The notes under the pieces were generated by a model that made no database searches, was not told the DNA's origin, and was given only the letters and a program-made list of their open reading frames with translations. From Sutcliffiella tianshenii (GTDB lineage Bacteria; Bacillota; Bacilli; Bacillales; Bacillaceae_I): a DNA stretch of 64,000 nucleotides. The number at the start of each line of letters is the position of its first letter. Within the stretch, counting starts at the first letter, position 1. The stretch covers positions 248,001-312,000 of the forward strand of contig NZ_JAFBED010000006.1 in NCBI RefSeq assembly GCF_016908565.1, read 5' to 3'. A program made the position numbers and the translations under genes. This document shows positions 25,476 through 35,180 of the stretch, piece after piece.

Positions 25476-26801
25476 ATGTACTTTCATGGAACGAGCCAGG
25501 TAAATGATAGAGGACATTTGGAAATAGGAGGAGTGGATACGATCGAGCTTGCACATCAGTATGGCACTCCGTTATATGTATATGATGTTGCACTGATCAG
25601 GGAGAGAGCAAGGGGCTTTCAAACCACTTTCAAAAACATGGGTGTTAAGGCGCAGGTTGCTTATGCCAGTAAAGCTTTTTCTTCCATTGCGATGTTCCAG
25701 CTGGCAAAGGAAGAGGGGCTTTCCCTTGACGTAGTATCCGGTGGGGAGCTATTTACAGCACTAGTTGCAGATTTTCCGGTTGAACGCATCCATTTCCACG
25801 GCAATAACAAAAGCTATGAGGAGCTTGAGATGGCTGTCCAGAAAAAGATAGGCTGCGTAGTGGTGGATAACTTCCTCGAACTTGACCTCCTGCAGGAGAT
25901 TTGTGAAAAAAATGATTACATCATGCCTATTTTATTAAGGGTGACGCCAGGAATCGAGGCGCATACACATGATTATATATTGACTGGCCAGGAAGATTCA
26001 AAATTCGGCTTTGATTTACAGAGTGGCCAGGCAAAGGAAGCGATGGAGATTGCGGTTAAAAGATCTCATCTAGACATATTGGGCATCCACTGTCATATTG
26101 GATCTCAGATTTTTGAAACGACAGGGTTCAAAATGGCTGCAGAAAAATTGTTCGATACTTTGAAAGAGTGGAAAGAGGAGAGCGGTTTTGAAGCACGCGT
26201 GGTGAATCTTGGCGGCGGCTTTGGTATCCGCTATACAGAGGAGGACAGTCCGATCCCGGTTTCCCGATATGTAGAGGAAATCATCGGTGATGTTCAAACC
26301 CATGTTAAAAAATTGAATATGAAGATGCCTGAGATCTGGATAGAGCCAGGCCGCTCTTTGGTAGGGGATGCAGGCACAACCATCTATTCTGTCGGGTCCA
26401 AAAAGGAAATTCCGAACATCCGCCAGTATTTGGCCATAGACGGAGGGATGAGCGACAATATCCGTCCAGCGCTTTATCAGGCGAAATATGAAGCGGTACT
26501 TGCAAACCGTGTGAATGATAAAGCTGAGGAAACCGTCTCGATCGCGGGGAAATGCTGTGAGTCCGGGGATATGCTGATATGGGACCTACCATTGCCAAAG
26601 GCGAACCACGAAGACTATCTCGCAGTATTCTGTACAGGTGCATACGGCTATTCCATGGCAAACAATTATAACCGCATCACTAGACCAGCCGTGGTGTTTG
26701 TCGAAGACGGGGAAGCACAGCTTGTCATCAAACGGGAGTCCTTCGAGGATCTCATAAGATTGGACCTGCCGTTTCAGTCTAAGTCTAAGATATTGAAATA
26801 A
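25476..26801 (+). CDS. lysA: Diaminopimelate decarboxylase
   Basis: The 441-residue PLP enzyme converts meso-diaminopimelate to lysine, the last lysine-pathway step. The PLP lysine lies in AYASKAFSS near residue 61. HIGSQI near 200, the GGGFGIRY glycine loop near 242-249, the EPGRSLV motif near 291 and the C-terminal CESGD (substrate Cys, about 356) are all present. The ATG at 25476 (MYFHGTS) has GAGGAGAAAC upstream; the longer frame from 25425 lacks a site. It follows spoVAF as in B. subtilis but behind a terminator. Confidence 0.95.
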   Translation: MYFHGTSQVNDRGHLEIGGVDTIELAHQYGTPLYVYDVALIRERARGFQTTFKNMGVKAQVAYASKAFSSIAMFQLAKEEGLSLDVVSGGELFTALVADFPVERIHFHGNNKSYEELEMAVQKKIGCVVVDNFLELDLLQEICEKNDYIMPILLRVTPGIEAHTHDYILTGQEDSKFGFDLQSGQAKEAMEIAVKRSHLDILGIHCHIGSQIFETTGFKMAAEKLFDTLKEWKEESGFEARVVNLGGGFGIRYTEEDSPIPVSRYVEEIIGDVQTHVKKLNMKMPEIWIEPGRSLVGDAGTTIYSVGSKKEIPNIRQYLAIDGGMSDNIRPALYQAKYEAVLANRVNDKAEETVSIAGKCCESGDMLIWDLPLPKANHEDYLAVFCTGAYGYSMANNYNRITRPAVVFVEDGEAQLVIKRESFEDLIRLDLPFQSKSKILK

Positions 26802-26808
26802 TTGGATA

Positions 26809-26850
26809 GGACCACCACTGGACATTTTTGTTCGGGGGTGGTCCTTTTTT
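26809..26850 (+). terminator. Terminator after lysA
   Basis: GGACCACC pairs with GGTGGTCC over a 20-base loop, followed by six T residues. Confidence 0.85.
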
Positions 26851-26979
26851 CCCGCTCTTGGACGAAGAGGGCTCCATCTACGAACATTCTCCCGACAAAC
26901 GCACCATCTCGCTTTCCTTTACCTAAAGAATGCTGTATGATAAAGACTGATTGATACAACCTTAAAGGAGATGTTCTCA

Positions 26980-27420
26980 ATGAAAAAACAAGGATACATA
27001 CTTATGCAAAACGGCGAAAAAATCGAATTCGAATTATACCCAAATGAAGCACCTAATACAGTTGCCAACTTCGAAAAGCTTGCAAACGAAGGCTTCTATA
27101 ACGGTGTTACTTTCCACCGTGTCATCCCTGGCTTCGTTAGCCAAGGTGGAGACCCTACAGGAACAGGTGCAGGCGGAAGCGGTACGACAATCAAGTGTGA
27201 AACTGCCGGTAACCCACATAAGCACGAAGCAGGCAGCCTTTCCATGGCTCACGCTGGGAAAGACACTGGTTCAAGCCAATTCTTCATCGTTCACGAGCCA
27301 CAGCCACATTTGAATGGTGTACACACTGTGTTCGGTAAAGTGACTTCTGGCTTAGAAACAGCTAGAGGCATGAAAAATGGCGACACAATGGAAAAAGTGG
27401 AAGTATTCGACGCTGAATAA
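26980..27420 (+). CDS. ppiB: Peptidyl-prolyl cis-trans isomerase (cyclophilin)
   Basis: The 146-residue cytoplasmic cyclophilin catalyses proline isomerisation. Active-site motifs are [15 protein letters not shown] near residues 45-59, [16 protein letters not shown] near 86-101 and the [11 protein letters not shown] segment near 111-121. There is no signal peptide. AAGGAGATG lies before the ATG at 26980; an in-frame ATG at 26971 is within 5 bases of the site and less likely. Codon use is that of a well-expressed gene. Confidence 0.94.
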   Translation: MKKQGYILMQNGEKIEFELYPNEAPNTVANFEKLANEGFYNGVTFHRVIPGFVSQGGDPTGTGAGGSGTTIKCETAGNPHKHEAGSLSMAHAGKDTGSSQFFIVHEPQPHLNGVHTVFGKVTSGLETARGMKNGDTMEKVEVFDAE

Positions 27421-27430
27421 TTCAAACCAA

Positions 27431-27460
27431 AAAAAGGGAGCAGCGATGCTCCCTTTTTTT
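27431..27460. terminator. Terminator after ppiB
   Basis: AAAAAGGGAGCA and TGCTCCCTTTTT form a perfect hairpin with a GCGA loop and further T residues. Confidence 0.9.
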
Positions 27461-27485
27461 ATCTCTCATAAAGGTGGGAAGTTGG

Positions 27486-27572
27486 ATGAAAAAATCTAAC
27501 TGGATTTTAGCTGCAGTCCTTTTAGGGATGTCTCTCGTCTGGGGTATCATATATTGGTTTTTTATCGTTTAA
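27486..27572 (+). CDS. Candidate 28-residue single-pass membrane peptide
   Basis: ATG at 27486 opens a 28-codon frame, MKKSNWILAAVLLGM and then a Trp/Ile/Phe-rich stretch, with two lysines at the start and an uninterrupted hydrophobic segment from residue 6 to the end. AAGGTGGG ends 7 bases before the ATG. It lies between the ppiB terminator and the rib operon promoter. No family can be named. The topology and ribosome binding site are the only support. Confidence 0.5.
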   Translation: MKKSNWILAAVLLGMSLVWGIIYWFFIV

Positions 27573-27595
27573 GTGACATAGCTTAAACTAAAAAG

Positions 27596-27626
27596 TTTAC
27601 ATATGAAATGATTATGCTAATATAAT
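27596..27626 (+). promoter_or_regulatory. Candidate sigma-A promoter of the rib operon
   Basis: TTTACA at 27596 is followed by TAATAT (16-base spacer) overlapping TATAAT (19-base spacer). The riboswitch begins about 25 bases downstream. Confidence 0.55.
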
Positions 27627-27650
27627 CTTGTACACAATTACATATTTGAT

Positions 27651-27793
27651 GTCCTTCGGGGGTGGGTGCAATTCCCTACCGGCGGTGATGAAGCCCTGTG
27701 CTTCTTAGTCCGTGACCCGTTAATTTTAAATAGTTAACGGTGGATCTGGTGCAACTCCAGGGCCGACAGTGAAAGTCTGGATGGGAGAAGGAT
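27651..27793 (+). ncRNA. FMN riboswitch (RFN element) of the ribDEBAH operon
   Basis: The conserved RFN core is present in order: TTCGGGGG, GGTGCAATTCCC, CCGGCGGTGAT, a variable arm around 27712-27742, GGTGCAACTCC, GGGCCGACAG and GTCTGGATGGGAGAAG. The outer strands TCCTTC and GAAGGA close helix P1. FMN binding should promote the terminator at 27867-27900 and stop transcription of the synthesis genes. Confidence 0.96.
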
Positions 27794-27866
27794 TAAGTTT
27801 GCGAAAACAGTGAAAAACACATTTGTGACACTGTTTATTTTCCTATACGCAATTTTAATCTTCTAC

Positions 27867-27900
27867 ACCTCTAAGGCCAATTCCTTAGGGGTTTTTTATT
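27867..27900 (+). terminator. Riboswitch-controlled terminator before ribD
   Basis: ACCTCTAAGG pairs with CCTTAGGGGT (one G-T), followed by TTTTTT, 25 bases before the ribD start. Confidence 0.85.
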
Positions 27901-27925
27901 TTTATTAATAGGAGGGAGAGGGAAC

Positions 27926-29008
27926 ATGGACGATCGGTATTATATGAATGTTGCAATAGATCTTGCAGGAAAAGCTGCAGGACAGACCTCTCCAAATCCG
28001 GTAGTTGGTTCGGTTGTGGTGAAGGATGGGGAGATTGTCGGGTTTGGTGCACACCTTAAGGCGGGAGAAGCGCATGCGGAGGTGCACGCAATCAGAATGG
28101 CTGGTGAGAAGGTTATCGGGTCCACGGTATATGTGACCTTGGAGCCATGCAGCCATCATGGCAGAACGCCACCTTGCTCAGATCTTTTAATCAGTTCCCA
28201 GGTTAAAAGAGTTGTCATTGCTTCTGTGGACCCAAACCCATTGGTTGCAGGTTCTGGGATCAAAAAGCTCAAAAGCGCAGGCATTATCGTGGATGTAGGG
28301 GTTTGTGAAGCAGAGGCACTTGCATTAAATGATGTTTTTTTCCATTACATAAAAACGAAAAAACCTTATGTCACGCTAAAGACGGCATCCAGTCTTGATG
28401 GGAAAACTGCAACTTACACAAAAGACAGCAAATGGATCACAGGGGAAGAAGCAAGAATGGATGTTCATCGCTACCGACATCGGCATGATGCAATCCTTGT
28501 TGGTGTAGGGACAGTGATTGCGGATGATCCAAGTTTGACGACACGGCTCCCGAATGGAGGGAAGAATCCAGTAAGGATCATTCTGGATACCCATTTAAGG
28601 ACGCCGATCGATGCCCGTGTCCTCACAGACGAAGAGGCACCAACCTGGATTATTACGGGTGCCAGAGCAGATGAAAAAAAGATCGAAGCGCTTATCAATC
28701 AGCAAGTGAAGGTCATGAAACTGCCGACAGAAGAGATAAAGATAGATAATCTCCTGACTTTGCTCGGTGATCGTGGCATCACCTCCCTATTTGTTGAAGG
28801 GGGTGCAACGGTCAATGGGAGCTTTCTTGAGGCAGGAGCCATCAATCAGGTGATCACTTATATCGCACCTAAATTGATAGGAGGTGCCCTTGCCCCAACT
28901 ATGATTGGCGGATCGGGGTTTAGGTCGATGGGTGTAAGTATGAACCTTACGATAAAAGATATCACTATGATCGGGCAGGATATCAAGATTATCTCCGTGC
29001 CCCTGTAA
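27926..29008 (+). CDS. ribD: Bifunctional riboflavin deaminase/reductase RibD
   Basis: The 360-residue enzyme has an N-terminal cytidine-deaminase-like domain (about 1-145) with zinc ligands in HAEVHAI near residues 50-56 and PCSHHGRTPPC near 74-84. The C-terminal reductase domain (about 146-360) has DGKTAT and LFVEGGATVNGSF. It carries out the second and third riboflavin steps from the GTP-derived pyrimidine. AGGAGGGAGAGGG precedes the ATG. It is first in the operon, behind the FMN riboswitch and its terminator. Confidence 0.96.
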   Translation: MDDRYYMNVAIDLAGKAAGQTSPNPVVGSVVVKDGEIVGFGAHLKAGEAHAEVHAIRMAGEKVIGSTVYVTLEPCSHHGRTPPCSDLLISSQVKRVVIASVDPNPLVAGSGIKKLKSAGIIVDVGVCEAEALALNDVFFHYIKTKKPYVTLKTASSLDGKTATYTKDSKWITGEEARMDVHRYRHRHDAILVGVGTVIADDPSLTTRLPNGGKNPVRIILDTHLRTPIDARVLTDEEAPTWIITGARADEKKIEALINQQVKVMKLPTEEIKIDNLLTLLGDRGITSLFVEGGATVNGSFLEAGAINQVITYIAPKLIGGALAPTMIGGSGFRSMGVSMNLTIKDITMIGQDIKIISVPL

Positions 29009-29020
29009 GGAGGAAATCCA

Positions 29021-29668
29021 GTGTTTACGGGTATTATAGAAGAAATAGGTACCATAAAGCAGATCATCCGTGGCGACAAGGCCATCGTACTTGATATCAC
29101 CGCAAAGAAAGTATTAGAAGACGTCAAGCTTGGTGATAGTTTCGCAGTAAATGGTGTTTGCCTTACCGTGACGACGTTTTCCGTTAATCGTTTTACTGTG
29201 GATGTGATGCCAGAAACGGTCCATGCGACATCATTGAGCAGTCTTGTGGCTGGTTCCAAAGTGAACCTGGAGCGGGCAATGATTGCCAATGGGCGATTCG
29301 GAGGTCATTTTGTAAGTGGCCATGTTGATGGGACAGGCACGATCCAGGATAAGAGAAGTGTTTCCAATGCCGTCTATTACACCATTTCGGTTGATCCTTA
29401 CATTGCTAGATTTCTCATGCTGAAAGGATCGGTAACGGTGGATGGTACAAGCCTGACCATCTTTGGGGTAGCGGATAATACCTTCACCATCTCCTTGATA
29501 CCACACACCATGAAGGAGACGATCCTTGGTGAGAAAGGCAAGGGAGATATGGTAAACATTGAAGCCGACATGCTGGCGAAATATATGGATCATCTATTGA
29601 ATAGGCAAGAACCGAAAGTGGGTTCCAGCATCTCAGCATCATTTTTGGAAGAGCATGGATACAAATAA
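29021..29668 (+). CDS. ribE: Riboflavin synthase alpha subunit
   Basis: The 215-residue protein begins [11 protein letters not shown], the hallmark of riboflavin synthase, and consists of two homologous lumazine-binding barrels (about 1-97 and 98-190); each repeat has a VNGVCLTV or VDGTSLTI segment. It dismutates two 6,7-dimethyl-8-ribityllumazine molecules to riboflavin. The start is GTG behind AAGGAGGAA. It is the second gene of the operon, 12 bases after ribD. Confidence 0.96.
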   Translation: MFTGIIEEIGTIKQIIRGDKAIVLDITAKKVLEDVKLGDSFAVNGVCLTVTTFSVNRFTVDVMPETVHATSLSSLVAGSKVNLERAMIANGRFGGHFVSGHVDGTGTIQDKRSVSNAVYYTISVDPYIARFLMLKGSVTVDGTSLTIFGVADNTFTISLIPHTMKETILGEKGKGDMVNIEADMLAKYMDHLLNRQEPKVGSSISASFLEEHGYK

Positions 29669-29683
29669 GGTGGGTGAAGAGGA

Positions 29684-30886
29684 ATGAGTAAAATTTTCAA
29701 TACCATAGACGAAGCGCTTAAAGACTTGCAAGAGGGAAAAGTGATCATCGTCTGTGATGATGAGGACCGAGAGAATGAGGGCGATTTTGTATCCCTTGCA
29801 GAGAAGGCGACTCCTGCAGTCATCAATTTCATGGCAACCCATGGCCGCGGTCTGATTTGCGTACCGGTTGTGGAGGAGTTGGCTGAAAAGCTCGATCTTG
29901 CACCGATGGTCAATCACAATACAGATTCCCATGGCACAGCTTTTACGGTCAGTATTGATCATAAGACTACAACGACAGGTATCTCTGCCTACGAACGTTC
30001 GGCAACTATCATCGAGCTACTTTCCCCGGCTGCTAAAGCTGGTGACTTCAAGCGTCCAGGTCATATCTTTCCGTTGGTGGCGAAAAAGGGCGGGGTGCTG
30101 CGCCGTGCCGGTCATACAGAAGCGGCAGTAGATCTCGCAGTGATGAGCGGTTCCTACCCTGCCGGCGTCATTTGTGAAATCATGAATGAAGATGGTTCGA
30201 TGGCAAGGGTGCCAGAGCTCAGGGAGATAGCGGACAAGTTTGGTCTGAAGATGATAACGATCAAGGATCTGATTCAATACCGTAACCGGAAGGACAAGCT
30301 TGTCCAGCGTGAAGTGGAAATAAAGCTTCCGACAGAATTCGGAGACTTCCGGGCAATCGGCTATTCAAATATTGTCGATGGTAAAGAGCATGTGGCCCTG
30401 GTGAAGGGGGAGATTGACCCTGAAACACCTACGCTGGTCCGTGTCCATTCCGAGTGTCTGACAGGAGATGTATTCGGTTCAAACCGTTGTGACTGTGGTC
30501 CGCAGCTCCATGCGGCGCTTGCACAGATCGAGAAGGCAGGGAACGGTGTGCTCTTGTATATGAGGCAAGAAGGTCGCGGGATCGGCCTGCTAAACAAAAT
30601 GAGAGCCTACAAGCTTCAGGAACAAGGCTTTGACACGGTGGAGGCCAATGAAAAGCTGGGCTTCGGGGCAGACCTCAGGGACTATGGAATCGGGGCACAG
30701 ATTCTTCGTGATCTTGGTATTTCCAAAATGAATCTGTTAACCAATAATCCTCGGAAGATTGCCGGCCTGAAGGGATACGACCTTGAAGTGGTCGATCGCA
30801 TCGCACTTCAGATGCCGACTAAAGAAGCAAACGAAAACTATCTCAAAACCAAACACAGCAAATTGGGGCATATGCTTCATTTTTAA
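29684..30886 (+). CDS. ribBA: Bifunctional DHBP synthase/GTP cyclohydrolase II RibBA
   Basis: The 400-residue protein fuses two enzymes. The N-terminal part (about 1-200) is 3,4-dihydroxy-2-butanone 4-phosphate synthase, with [10 protein letters not shown] near 26-35 and the HTEAAVDLA motif near 144-152. The C-terminal part is GTP cyclohydrolase II, with zinc cysteines in [15 protein letters not shown] near 259-273 and RQEGRGIGL near 299-307. They start the pyrimidine and carbohydrate branches of riboflavin synthesis. Confidence 0.96.
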   Translation: MSKIFNTIDEALKDLQEGKVIIVCDDEDRENEGDFVSLAEKATPAVINFMATHGRGLICVPVVEELAEKLDLAPMVNHNTDSHGTAFTVSIDHKTTTTGISAYERSATIIELLSPAAKAGDFKRPGHIFPLVAKKGGVLRRAGHTEAAVDLAVMSGSYPAGVICEIMNEDGSMARVPELREIADKFGLKMITIKDLIQYRNRKDKLVQREVEIKLPTEFGDFRAIGYSNIVDGKEHVALVKGEIDPETPTLVRVHSECLTGDVFGSNRCDCGPQLHAALAQIEKAGNGVLLYMRQEGRGIGLLNKMRAYKLQEQGFDTVEANEKLGFGADLRDYGIGAQILRDLGISKMNLLTNNPRKIAGLKGYDLEVVDRIALQMPTKEANENYLKTKHSKLGHMLHF

Positions 30887-30918
30887 AAAATATTAACTTT
30901 TTACTGGAGGTTTTTTTA

Positions 30919-31383
30919 ATGGGAAATATATATGAAGGAAATTTGGTAGGTACAGGACTGAAGGTTGGAATCGTTGTTGGAAGGTTCAATGAATTTATTA
31001 CAAGCAAGCTTCTCGGCGGCGCGCAGGATGCGTTGAAAAGACATGGCGTGGAAGAAGGAAGTGTCGATGTGGCCTGGGTACCCGGGGCGTTTGAAATTCC
31101 ATTGGTGGCAAAACGCATGGCCGATTCCGGAAAGTATGATGCGGTCATTACATTGGGAACTGTCATCCGTGGATCCACTCCGCATTTCGATTATGTGTGC
31201 AATGAAGCGGCAAAAGGGGTTTCCCAAGCTTCCATGCAATCTGGGATACCTGTCATTTTTGGGGTGCTGACAACGGAAACGATTGAACAGGCAATCGAAA
31301 GAGCAGGTACAAAGGCCGGAAATAAAGGCTGGGAAGCAGCTGCTGCAGCAATCGAGATGGCCAACCTATTACGTGAATTTTAA
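30919..31383 (+). CDS. ribH: 6,7-Dimethyl-8-ribityllumazine synthase
   Basis: The 154-residue beta subunit condenses the pyrimidine with dihydroxybutanone phosphate. The family segments GRFNEFIT (substrate aromatic at 22), [10 protein letters not shown] near 55-64, [14 protein letters not shown] near 81-94 and FGVLTTET near 114-121 are present; the catalytic His lies in the HFDYV segment. GGAGG precedes the ATG. It forms capsid-like 60-mers around riboflavin synthase in Bacillus. Confidence 0.96.
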   Translation: MGNIYEGNLVGTGLKVGIVVGRFNEFITSKLLGGAQDALKRHGVEEGSVDVAWVPGAFEIPLVAKRMADSGKYDAVITLGTVIRGSTPHFDYVCNEAAKGVSQASMQSGIPVIFGVLTTETIEQAIERAGTKAGNKGWEAAAAAIEMANLLREF

Positions 31384-31530
31384 GATTTATTTCAAAAAGG
31401 TATACAATCCCGCGGCGATTGGATAGAATGTATATTTAAGAGTGAGATATACGTACTGAAATGGAACCATTACAAATTGGTTGCCTATACTATTTAGTAA
31501 GAAAGTTTTTTCGATAATGAGGGGTAATGT

Positions 31531-31878
31531 ATGTTAATTCGTTATAAAAAGAGCTTTGAAAAAATCGCCATGGGTCTTATGTCATTTATGCCAACAGAAA
31601 AAGAACTGAAAAAACTTCAGCAGACGATGAAGGATTATGAAGAAAATGATAACTGGCAGCTTTTCCTTTGGAAGGTTGAGGATATCATTGGAATAATCGG
31701 CATTGTCATGGATGAAGACAGCTATACCATCCAGCATATTAGCGTAAGTCCTTCTCACCGCGGACAAGGTTGCGGTAAAGAAATGGTAAAAGCTTTAAAA
31801 GAAATGTATCCTGGTAAATCTGTAAAGACAACAGAGTATACAACTGCATTTATTGAGAAATGTGATTTTGAGCAGTGA
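31531..31878 (+). CDS. ribT: RibT, GNAT family acetyltransferase of the rib operon
   Basis: The 115-residue protein is a GNAT N-acetyltransferase with the acetyl-CoA loop VSPSHRGQGCGKEMV near residues 71-85. Its place after ribH is that of RibT, whose substrate is not established and which is not needed for riboflavin synthesis itself. A 147-base gap separates it from ribH with no clear terminator, so read-through is likely. GAGGGG lies upstream of the ATG. Confidence 0.88.
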   Translation: MLIRYKKSFEKIAMGLMSFMPTEKELKKLQQTMKDYEENDNWQLFLWKVEDIIGIIGIVMDEDSYTIQHISVSPSHRGQGCGKEMVKALKEMYPGKSVKTTEYTTAFIEKCDFEQ

Positions 31879-31921
31879 TTTTCTCTTAAGCTTTCTAGCA
31901 TGTTAACAATAAGTACTCTAT

Positions 31922-31968
31922 AAAAAAGGAAGGCAACCCTTGTATAAAAGGTTAGCCTTCCTTTTTTT
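31922..31968. terminator. Bidirectional terminator between ribT and ypuF
   Basis: AAAAAAGGAAGGC and AACC pair with GGTT and GCCTTCCTTTTTT around an 11-base loop, with A and T runs at both ends. It overlaps the 3' end of ypuF. Confidence 0.88.
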
Positions 31969-32479
31969 GTTGCCGCTTCAACAGTTGCGCAATCCGTTCC
32001 TGTATCACATCATCCCGGTTGCGTGTGGAATGCCGATGCACAAGTGATAGGTTTTCAAGATCGCTTGGTGCACCCCATACCAAGTTCTCATCAAGGGCTC
32101 TGGTCATACAGGAGGTCAGGAGCATCTCGTCTGTCAATGGCAGATCGAAGCTCTTATAGGAGTCCTTCCTATTTATGCCTTCCAGCTGGATTTCCAATAA
32201 TTCTATAAGTCTTTTGCTATCTAATGCAAGACGGTCGATTTCTTTGGTGTGGGTGCGGATGATCGAAAGCGCGTTTGTCAGCATCCGTTTGGCGCCGTTG
32301 AAATTTCCGCGTCTATGGTGATAGAGTCCTACTGCTATCTGGATCAATCCAACCCAATGGAGATCCCTTTCTCCCGCTTCTTTTTCCTTCCAATGCTCTT
32401 CTAACACCTCATGGCATTCGAAATAGTCTCGTTCACAATGAAAATAATGCAAATAATCGATATAGGCTTGTGGATACAA
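31952..32479 (-). CDS. ypuF: YpuF-like DUF309 protein
   Basis: The 175-residue helical protein has the DUF309 core FHCERDYFECHEVLEEHWK near residues 13-31, and GLIQIAVGLYHHRRGNFNGA further on. The metal-ligand-like His and Glu residues are conserved in the family, but the biochemical role is unknown. It lies between ribT and scpA, the position of ypuF in B. subtilis, on the opposite strand to both. Confidence 0.87.
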   Translation of the reverse strand: MYPQAYIDYLHYFHCERDYFECHEVLEEHWKEKEAGERDLHWVGLIQIAVGLYHHRRGNFNGAKRMLTNALSIIRTHTKEIDRLALDSKRLIELLEIQLEGINRKDSYKSFDLPLTDEMLLTSCMTRALDENLVWGAPSDLENLSLVHRHSTRNRDDVIQERIAQLLKRQQKKEG

Positions 32480-32630
32480 TGCTTTTCCCCCTTTTAAAAA
32501 GGATAATAATATCTTATCATAATCCTTATAGTACTATAAAATGTTGCCAGAATACTTTATACTATGATAGAGTTCGAAAATATTCGGATGCGTTAATTTG
32601 TTTTGAATGAAGTTAGGTGGATGAATACCC

Positions 32631-33407
32631 GTGCAGGAATATAATGTGAAGGTTGAAGCGTTTGAAGGTCCATTGGACTTGCTGCTTCATTTGATAAACC
32701 GATTGGAAATAGATATATATGATATTCCCGTTGCTCAAATTACTGAGCAATATTTATTTTATATACATACGATGAAAGAATTGCAGTTGGATATTGCAAG
32801 TGAATACCTTGTAATGGCAGCTACGTTGCTTGAGATAAAGAGCAAGATGCTGCTTCCGAAACACGAGGAGGAAATGCTTCAGGTAGATGATGACTTCGCA
32901 GATTACGAGGAGGATCCCCGTGAAGAGCTGATGAACCGTCTGATCGAGTACCGTAAATATAAAGAGGCGGCAGACGATCTGAAGGAGCTTGAAGAAGAGC
33001 GGAGTCATCTCTTTACCAGAGCCCCGAGTGATCTGACGGAGCTGATGAAAAATGTGGCACCTGATGAAGTGAAGCTGGATGTGTCTTTATATGATATGCT
33101 TGGTGCCTTGCAGAAGCTTATGCGCCGCAAAAAGCTGCAAAAGCCCTTGCAGACGCGGATTGCCAGACAGGAAATCCCGATCGAAAAGAGAATGGCGGAA
33201 CTTATCGAGGACCTGCGCCAATATAAAGGGAGAAAGCATTTCTTTGACCTTTTCCCGGAGTCGAGCAAAGAATACATTGTGGTGACCTTTCTCGCCATAC
33301 TCGAGTTGTTGAAAAAGAACACCATAAGGCTTGATCAGGAAAATAATTTTGCAGATATTTATATTTCCTATCAAGAAGGAGGAAAAGAGGAAGTTGGATA
33401 TTATTAA
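32631..33407 (+). CDS. scpA: Segregation and condensation protein A
   Basis: The 258-residue kleisin subunit of the SMC condensin has the N-terminal [12 protein letters not shown] motif near residues 10-21 that binds the Smc neck, an acidic central linker, and a C-terminal winged-helix domain (about 170-258) that caps the Smc head. The start is GTG with AGGTGG upstream. The scpB start lies 14 bases inside its end, so translation of the two is coupled. Confidence 0.95.
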   Translation: MQEYNVKVEAFEGPLDLLLHLINRLEIDIYDIPVAQITEQYLFYIHTMKELQLDIASEYLVMAATLLEIKSKMLLPKHEEEMLQVDDDFADYEEDPREELMNRLIEYRKYKEAADDLKELEEERSHLFTRAPSDLTELMKNVAPDEVKLDVSLYDMLGALQKLMRRKKLQKPLQTRIARQEIPIEKRMAELIEDLRQYKGRKHFFDLFPESSKEYIVVTFLAILELLKKNTIRLDQENNFADIYISYQEGGKEEVGYY

Positions 33408-33972
33408 TTGGAAGTCGATTGTGGAAAGTTTGCTATTTGCAGCAGGGGATGAAGGGCTGACGCTCAAACAGCTCTCTACCGTCCTGGAGATAGAAGAGAA
33501 TGTCGCGCTTGATGCCATCTCCGCATTAAGGGAGGATTATAAATCTCCTGATAGGGGAATAGCCATCATAGAACTTGCCGGCACATTCCAATTGACCACG
33601 AAAAAAGAGCATTCCGTCTATCTGAAGAAGCTGGTGGAATCACCAACATCGCAATCCTTATCACAGGCAGCACTAGAAACGTTGGCGATTGTGGCATACA
33701 AGCAGCCGATAACAAGGACGGAAGTTGAGAGCATTCGCGGTGTGAAGAGCGAAAGGCCGCTCCAGACGCTTTCCGCGAAGGCGCTTGTGAAGGAAGTGGG
33801 GCGTGCGGAAGGGACAGGACGTGCCATCCTATATGGAACTACAAAAGAGTTCCTCGACTATTTTGGCCTCAAGAACATCAAGGAGCTCCCGCCACTCACC
33901 GTCACGACCGATGATCCGGATGAAGAGGCAGACCTGTTTTTCGAAAAGTTTCAAGAAACGTTTGAAAATTAA
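33394..33972 (+). CDS. scpB: Segregation and condensation protein B
   Basis: The 192-residue protein has two winged-helix domains and dimerises on ScpA within the Smc complex. Family segments are [18 protein letters not shown] near residues 5-22 and [19 protein letters not shown] near 98-116. A TTG start at 33394 has AAGGAGGAAAAGAGG upstream and matches the family start (DIINWK). The longer frame to 33331 lies inside scpA. Confidence 0.94.
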   Translation: MDIINWKSIVESLLFAAGDEGLTLKQLSTVLEIEENVALDAISALREDYKSPDRGIAIIELAGTFQLTTKKEHSVYLKKLVESPTSQSLSQAALETLAIVAYKQPITRTEVESIRGVKSERPLQTLSAKALVKEVGRAEGTGRAILYGTTKEFLDYFGLKNIKELPPLTVTTDDPDEEADLFFEKFQETFEN

Positions 33973-34047
33973 AACGGTTTGTGAAGATATATGGTAAAAT
34001 AGTATTACATACTAGATTTGGATCTTTTAAGGAGTGGCATCATAACC

Positions 34048-34476
34048 ATGAAAATAACCAGGATCAAAGGCTATGAATTGGAAAAGGCACAATCTAATAC
34101 ATCAGAAGATTTCTTCAACCGTTCGGAAGTGACATTTTTCGAGGATGGCGAGGAAAGAACCTTCCATGTATTATATATCCGCTATTTTGATGAAACATTT
34201 CCCGAGTTTTTGAATATTGGGGTTGATGGAGATCCTATTTTTAAAATAAGTGACAAGGAAATCCTGTTCAAAGATCTGGTGGCCCTTACCCTCCTGATCA
34301 AAAATCCAAGCTTCCGAAACCGGAAAAGGATCTACATAAACACCCGGGAAGATTTCGCCTCTTATTTTGAAGGCGTCCATATCCAGAAGCTGAAAGAGAT
34401 ATTTGAAGGAGTTCATAACAAAGGGGAATATAACCTAACATCCCCATTGCACTTTTTAGCTCAGCCTTCTGCATAA
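34048..34476 (+). CDS. Uncharacterised 142-residue protein between scpB and ypuI
   Basis: AAGGAGTGG precedes the ATG at 34048, and the frame is fully open with codon use like its neighbours. The product is soluble, mixed alpha/beta and charged, without signal peptide, Cys pairs or membrane segments. An EDGEERTFHVLY segment near 31-42 and a YINTREDFASYFEGVH segment near 101-116 stand out. I do not recognise the family. B. subtilis has ypuI directly after scpB, so this gene is an insertion relative to that order. Confidence 0.75.
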   Translation: MKITRIKGYELEKAQSNTSEDFFNRSEVTFFEDGEERTFHVLYIRYFDETFPEFLNIGVDGDPIFKISDKEILFKDLVALTLLIKNPSFRNRKRIYINTREDFASYFEGVHIQKLKEIFEGVHNKGEYNLTSPLHFLAQPSA

Positions 34477-34571
34477 ATGAACAAGCACGTCATAGGTATA
34501 GATGGTAAGTCGTATAAATGCATATGCTCATGAATTTTCTATAAAACCTTAACATGGAGGGTCCATTACAA

Positions 34572-35060
34572 ATGGCAAATACGATTGTAAAAGCTCAAAC
34601 AGAACAAGTAGAGAGTTTTTTAGGAAATACTGTCCATCAATTAAATGAGTTCCTGAATGAAGTGACCTTATCCTCGCTGATGGAAGAAAGTGCCGGAAGT
34701 AAGGAATATGTCAGCCTGTTATTGGCAAATACACGCAGGCTTGCAGTATTCTGTGATGAAGGGCACAATGCATGCCAGGTTATCTTAAAGAGTGAGCCGT
34801 TCCGTAAATCAGCCGCCGAGAAGGTGCTATATAATATCTACCATCAATGCATCGAGGAGTTCTTTGCTCCAAGGAATGATGCATGGTATGAGGACAGCCG
34901 ATCTGCCTATACCGGAAAAAACTCGATCCAATTCCATGAAGCGCCACCAACTCAATTGAAGGCTGTGGTACGCCATTTGGAAAGCGAATTCCAAACCATC
35001 CGTGAGGAATTGGAATATTACGAAACAGACTACCGGACAAAAATGATGCAAAGCAACTAA
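34572..35060 (+). CDS. ypuI: YpuI-like DUF3907 protein
   Basis: The 162-residue helical protein matches the YpuI (DUF3907) family in length and position after scpAB. It begins MANTIVKAQTEQVESFL and has a conserved ending SEFQTIREELEYYETDY. Its function is unknown. GGAGGGTCC lies before the ATG at 34572; the in-frame ATG at 34554 overlaps that site and is not the start. It is followed by a strong terminator. Confidence 0.82.
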   Translation: MANTIVKAQTEQVESFLGNTVHQLNEFLNEVTLSSLMEESAGSKEYVSLLLANTRRLAVFCDEGHNACQVILKSEPFRKSAAEKVLYNIYHQCIEEFFAPRNDAWYEDSRSAYTGKNSIQFHEAPPTQLKAVVRHLESEFQTIREELEYYETDYRTKMMQSN

Positions 35061-35065
35061 TCACT

Positions 35066-35098
35066 CACCCTGCCCCAATTTTGTGGCAGGGTGTTTTT
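35066..35098 (+). terminator. Terminator after ypuI
   Basis: A 9-bp stem CACCCTGCC with GGCAGGGTG and a 10-base loop precede five T residues. Confidence 0.9.
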
Positions 35099-35180
35099 AT
35101 ATTAATGAATAGGACAAATTTCTTTTTTTCTCCCTGAAAGCATAGGATGTCACGATGAATTCAAAAAAGGGAGGACCTCT

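Noticed and set aside
26851-26963. Possible sigma-A promoter of ppiB
   Set aside because: A TATGAT element is present, but no acceptable -35 lies at 16-18 bases.
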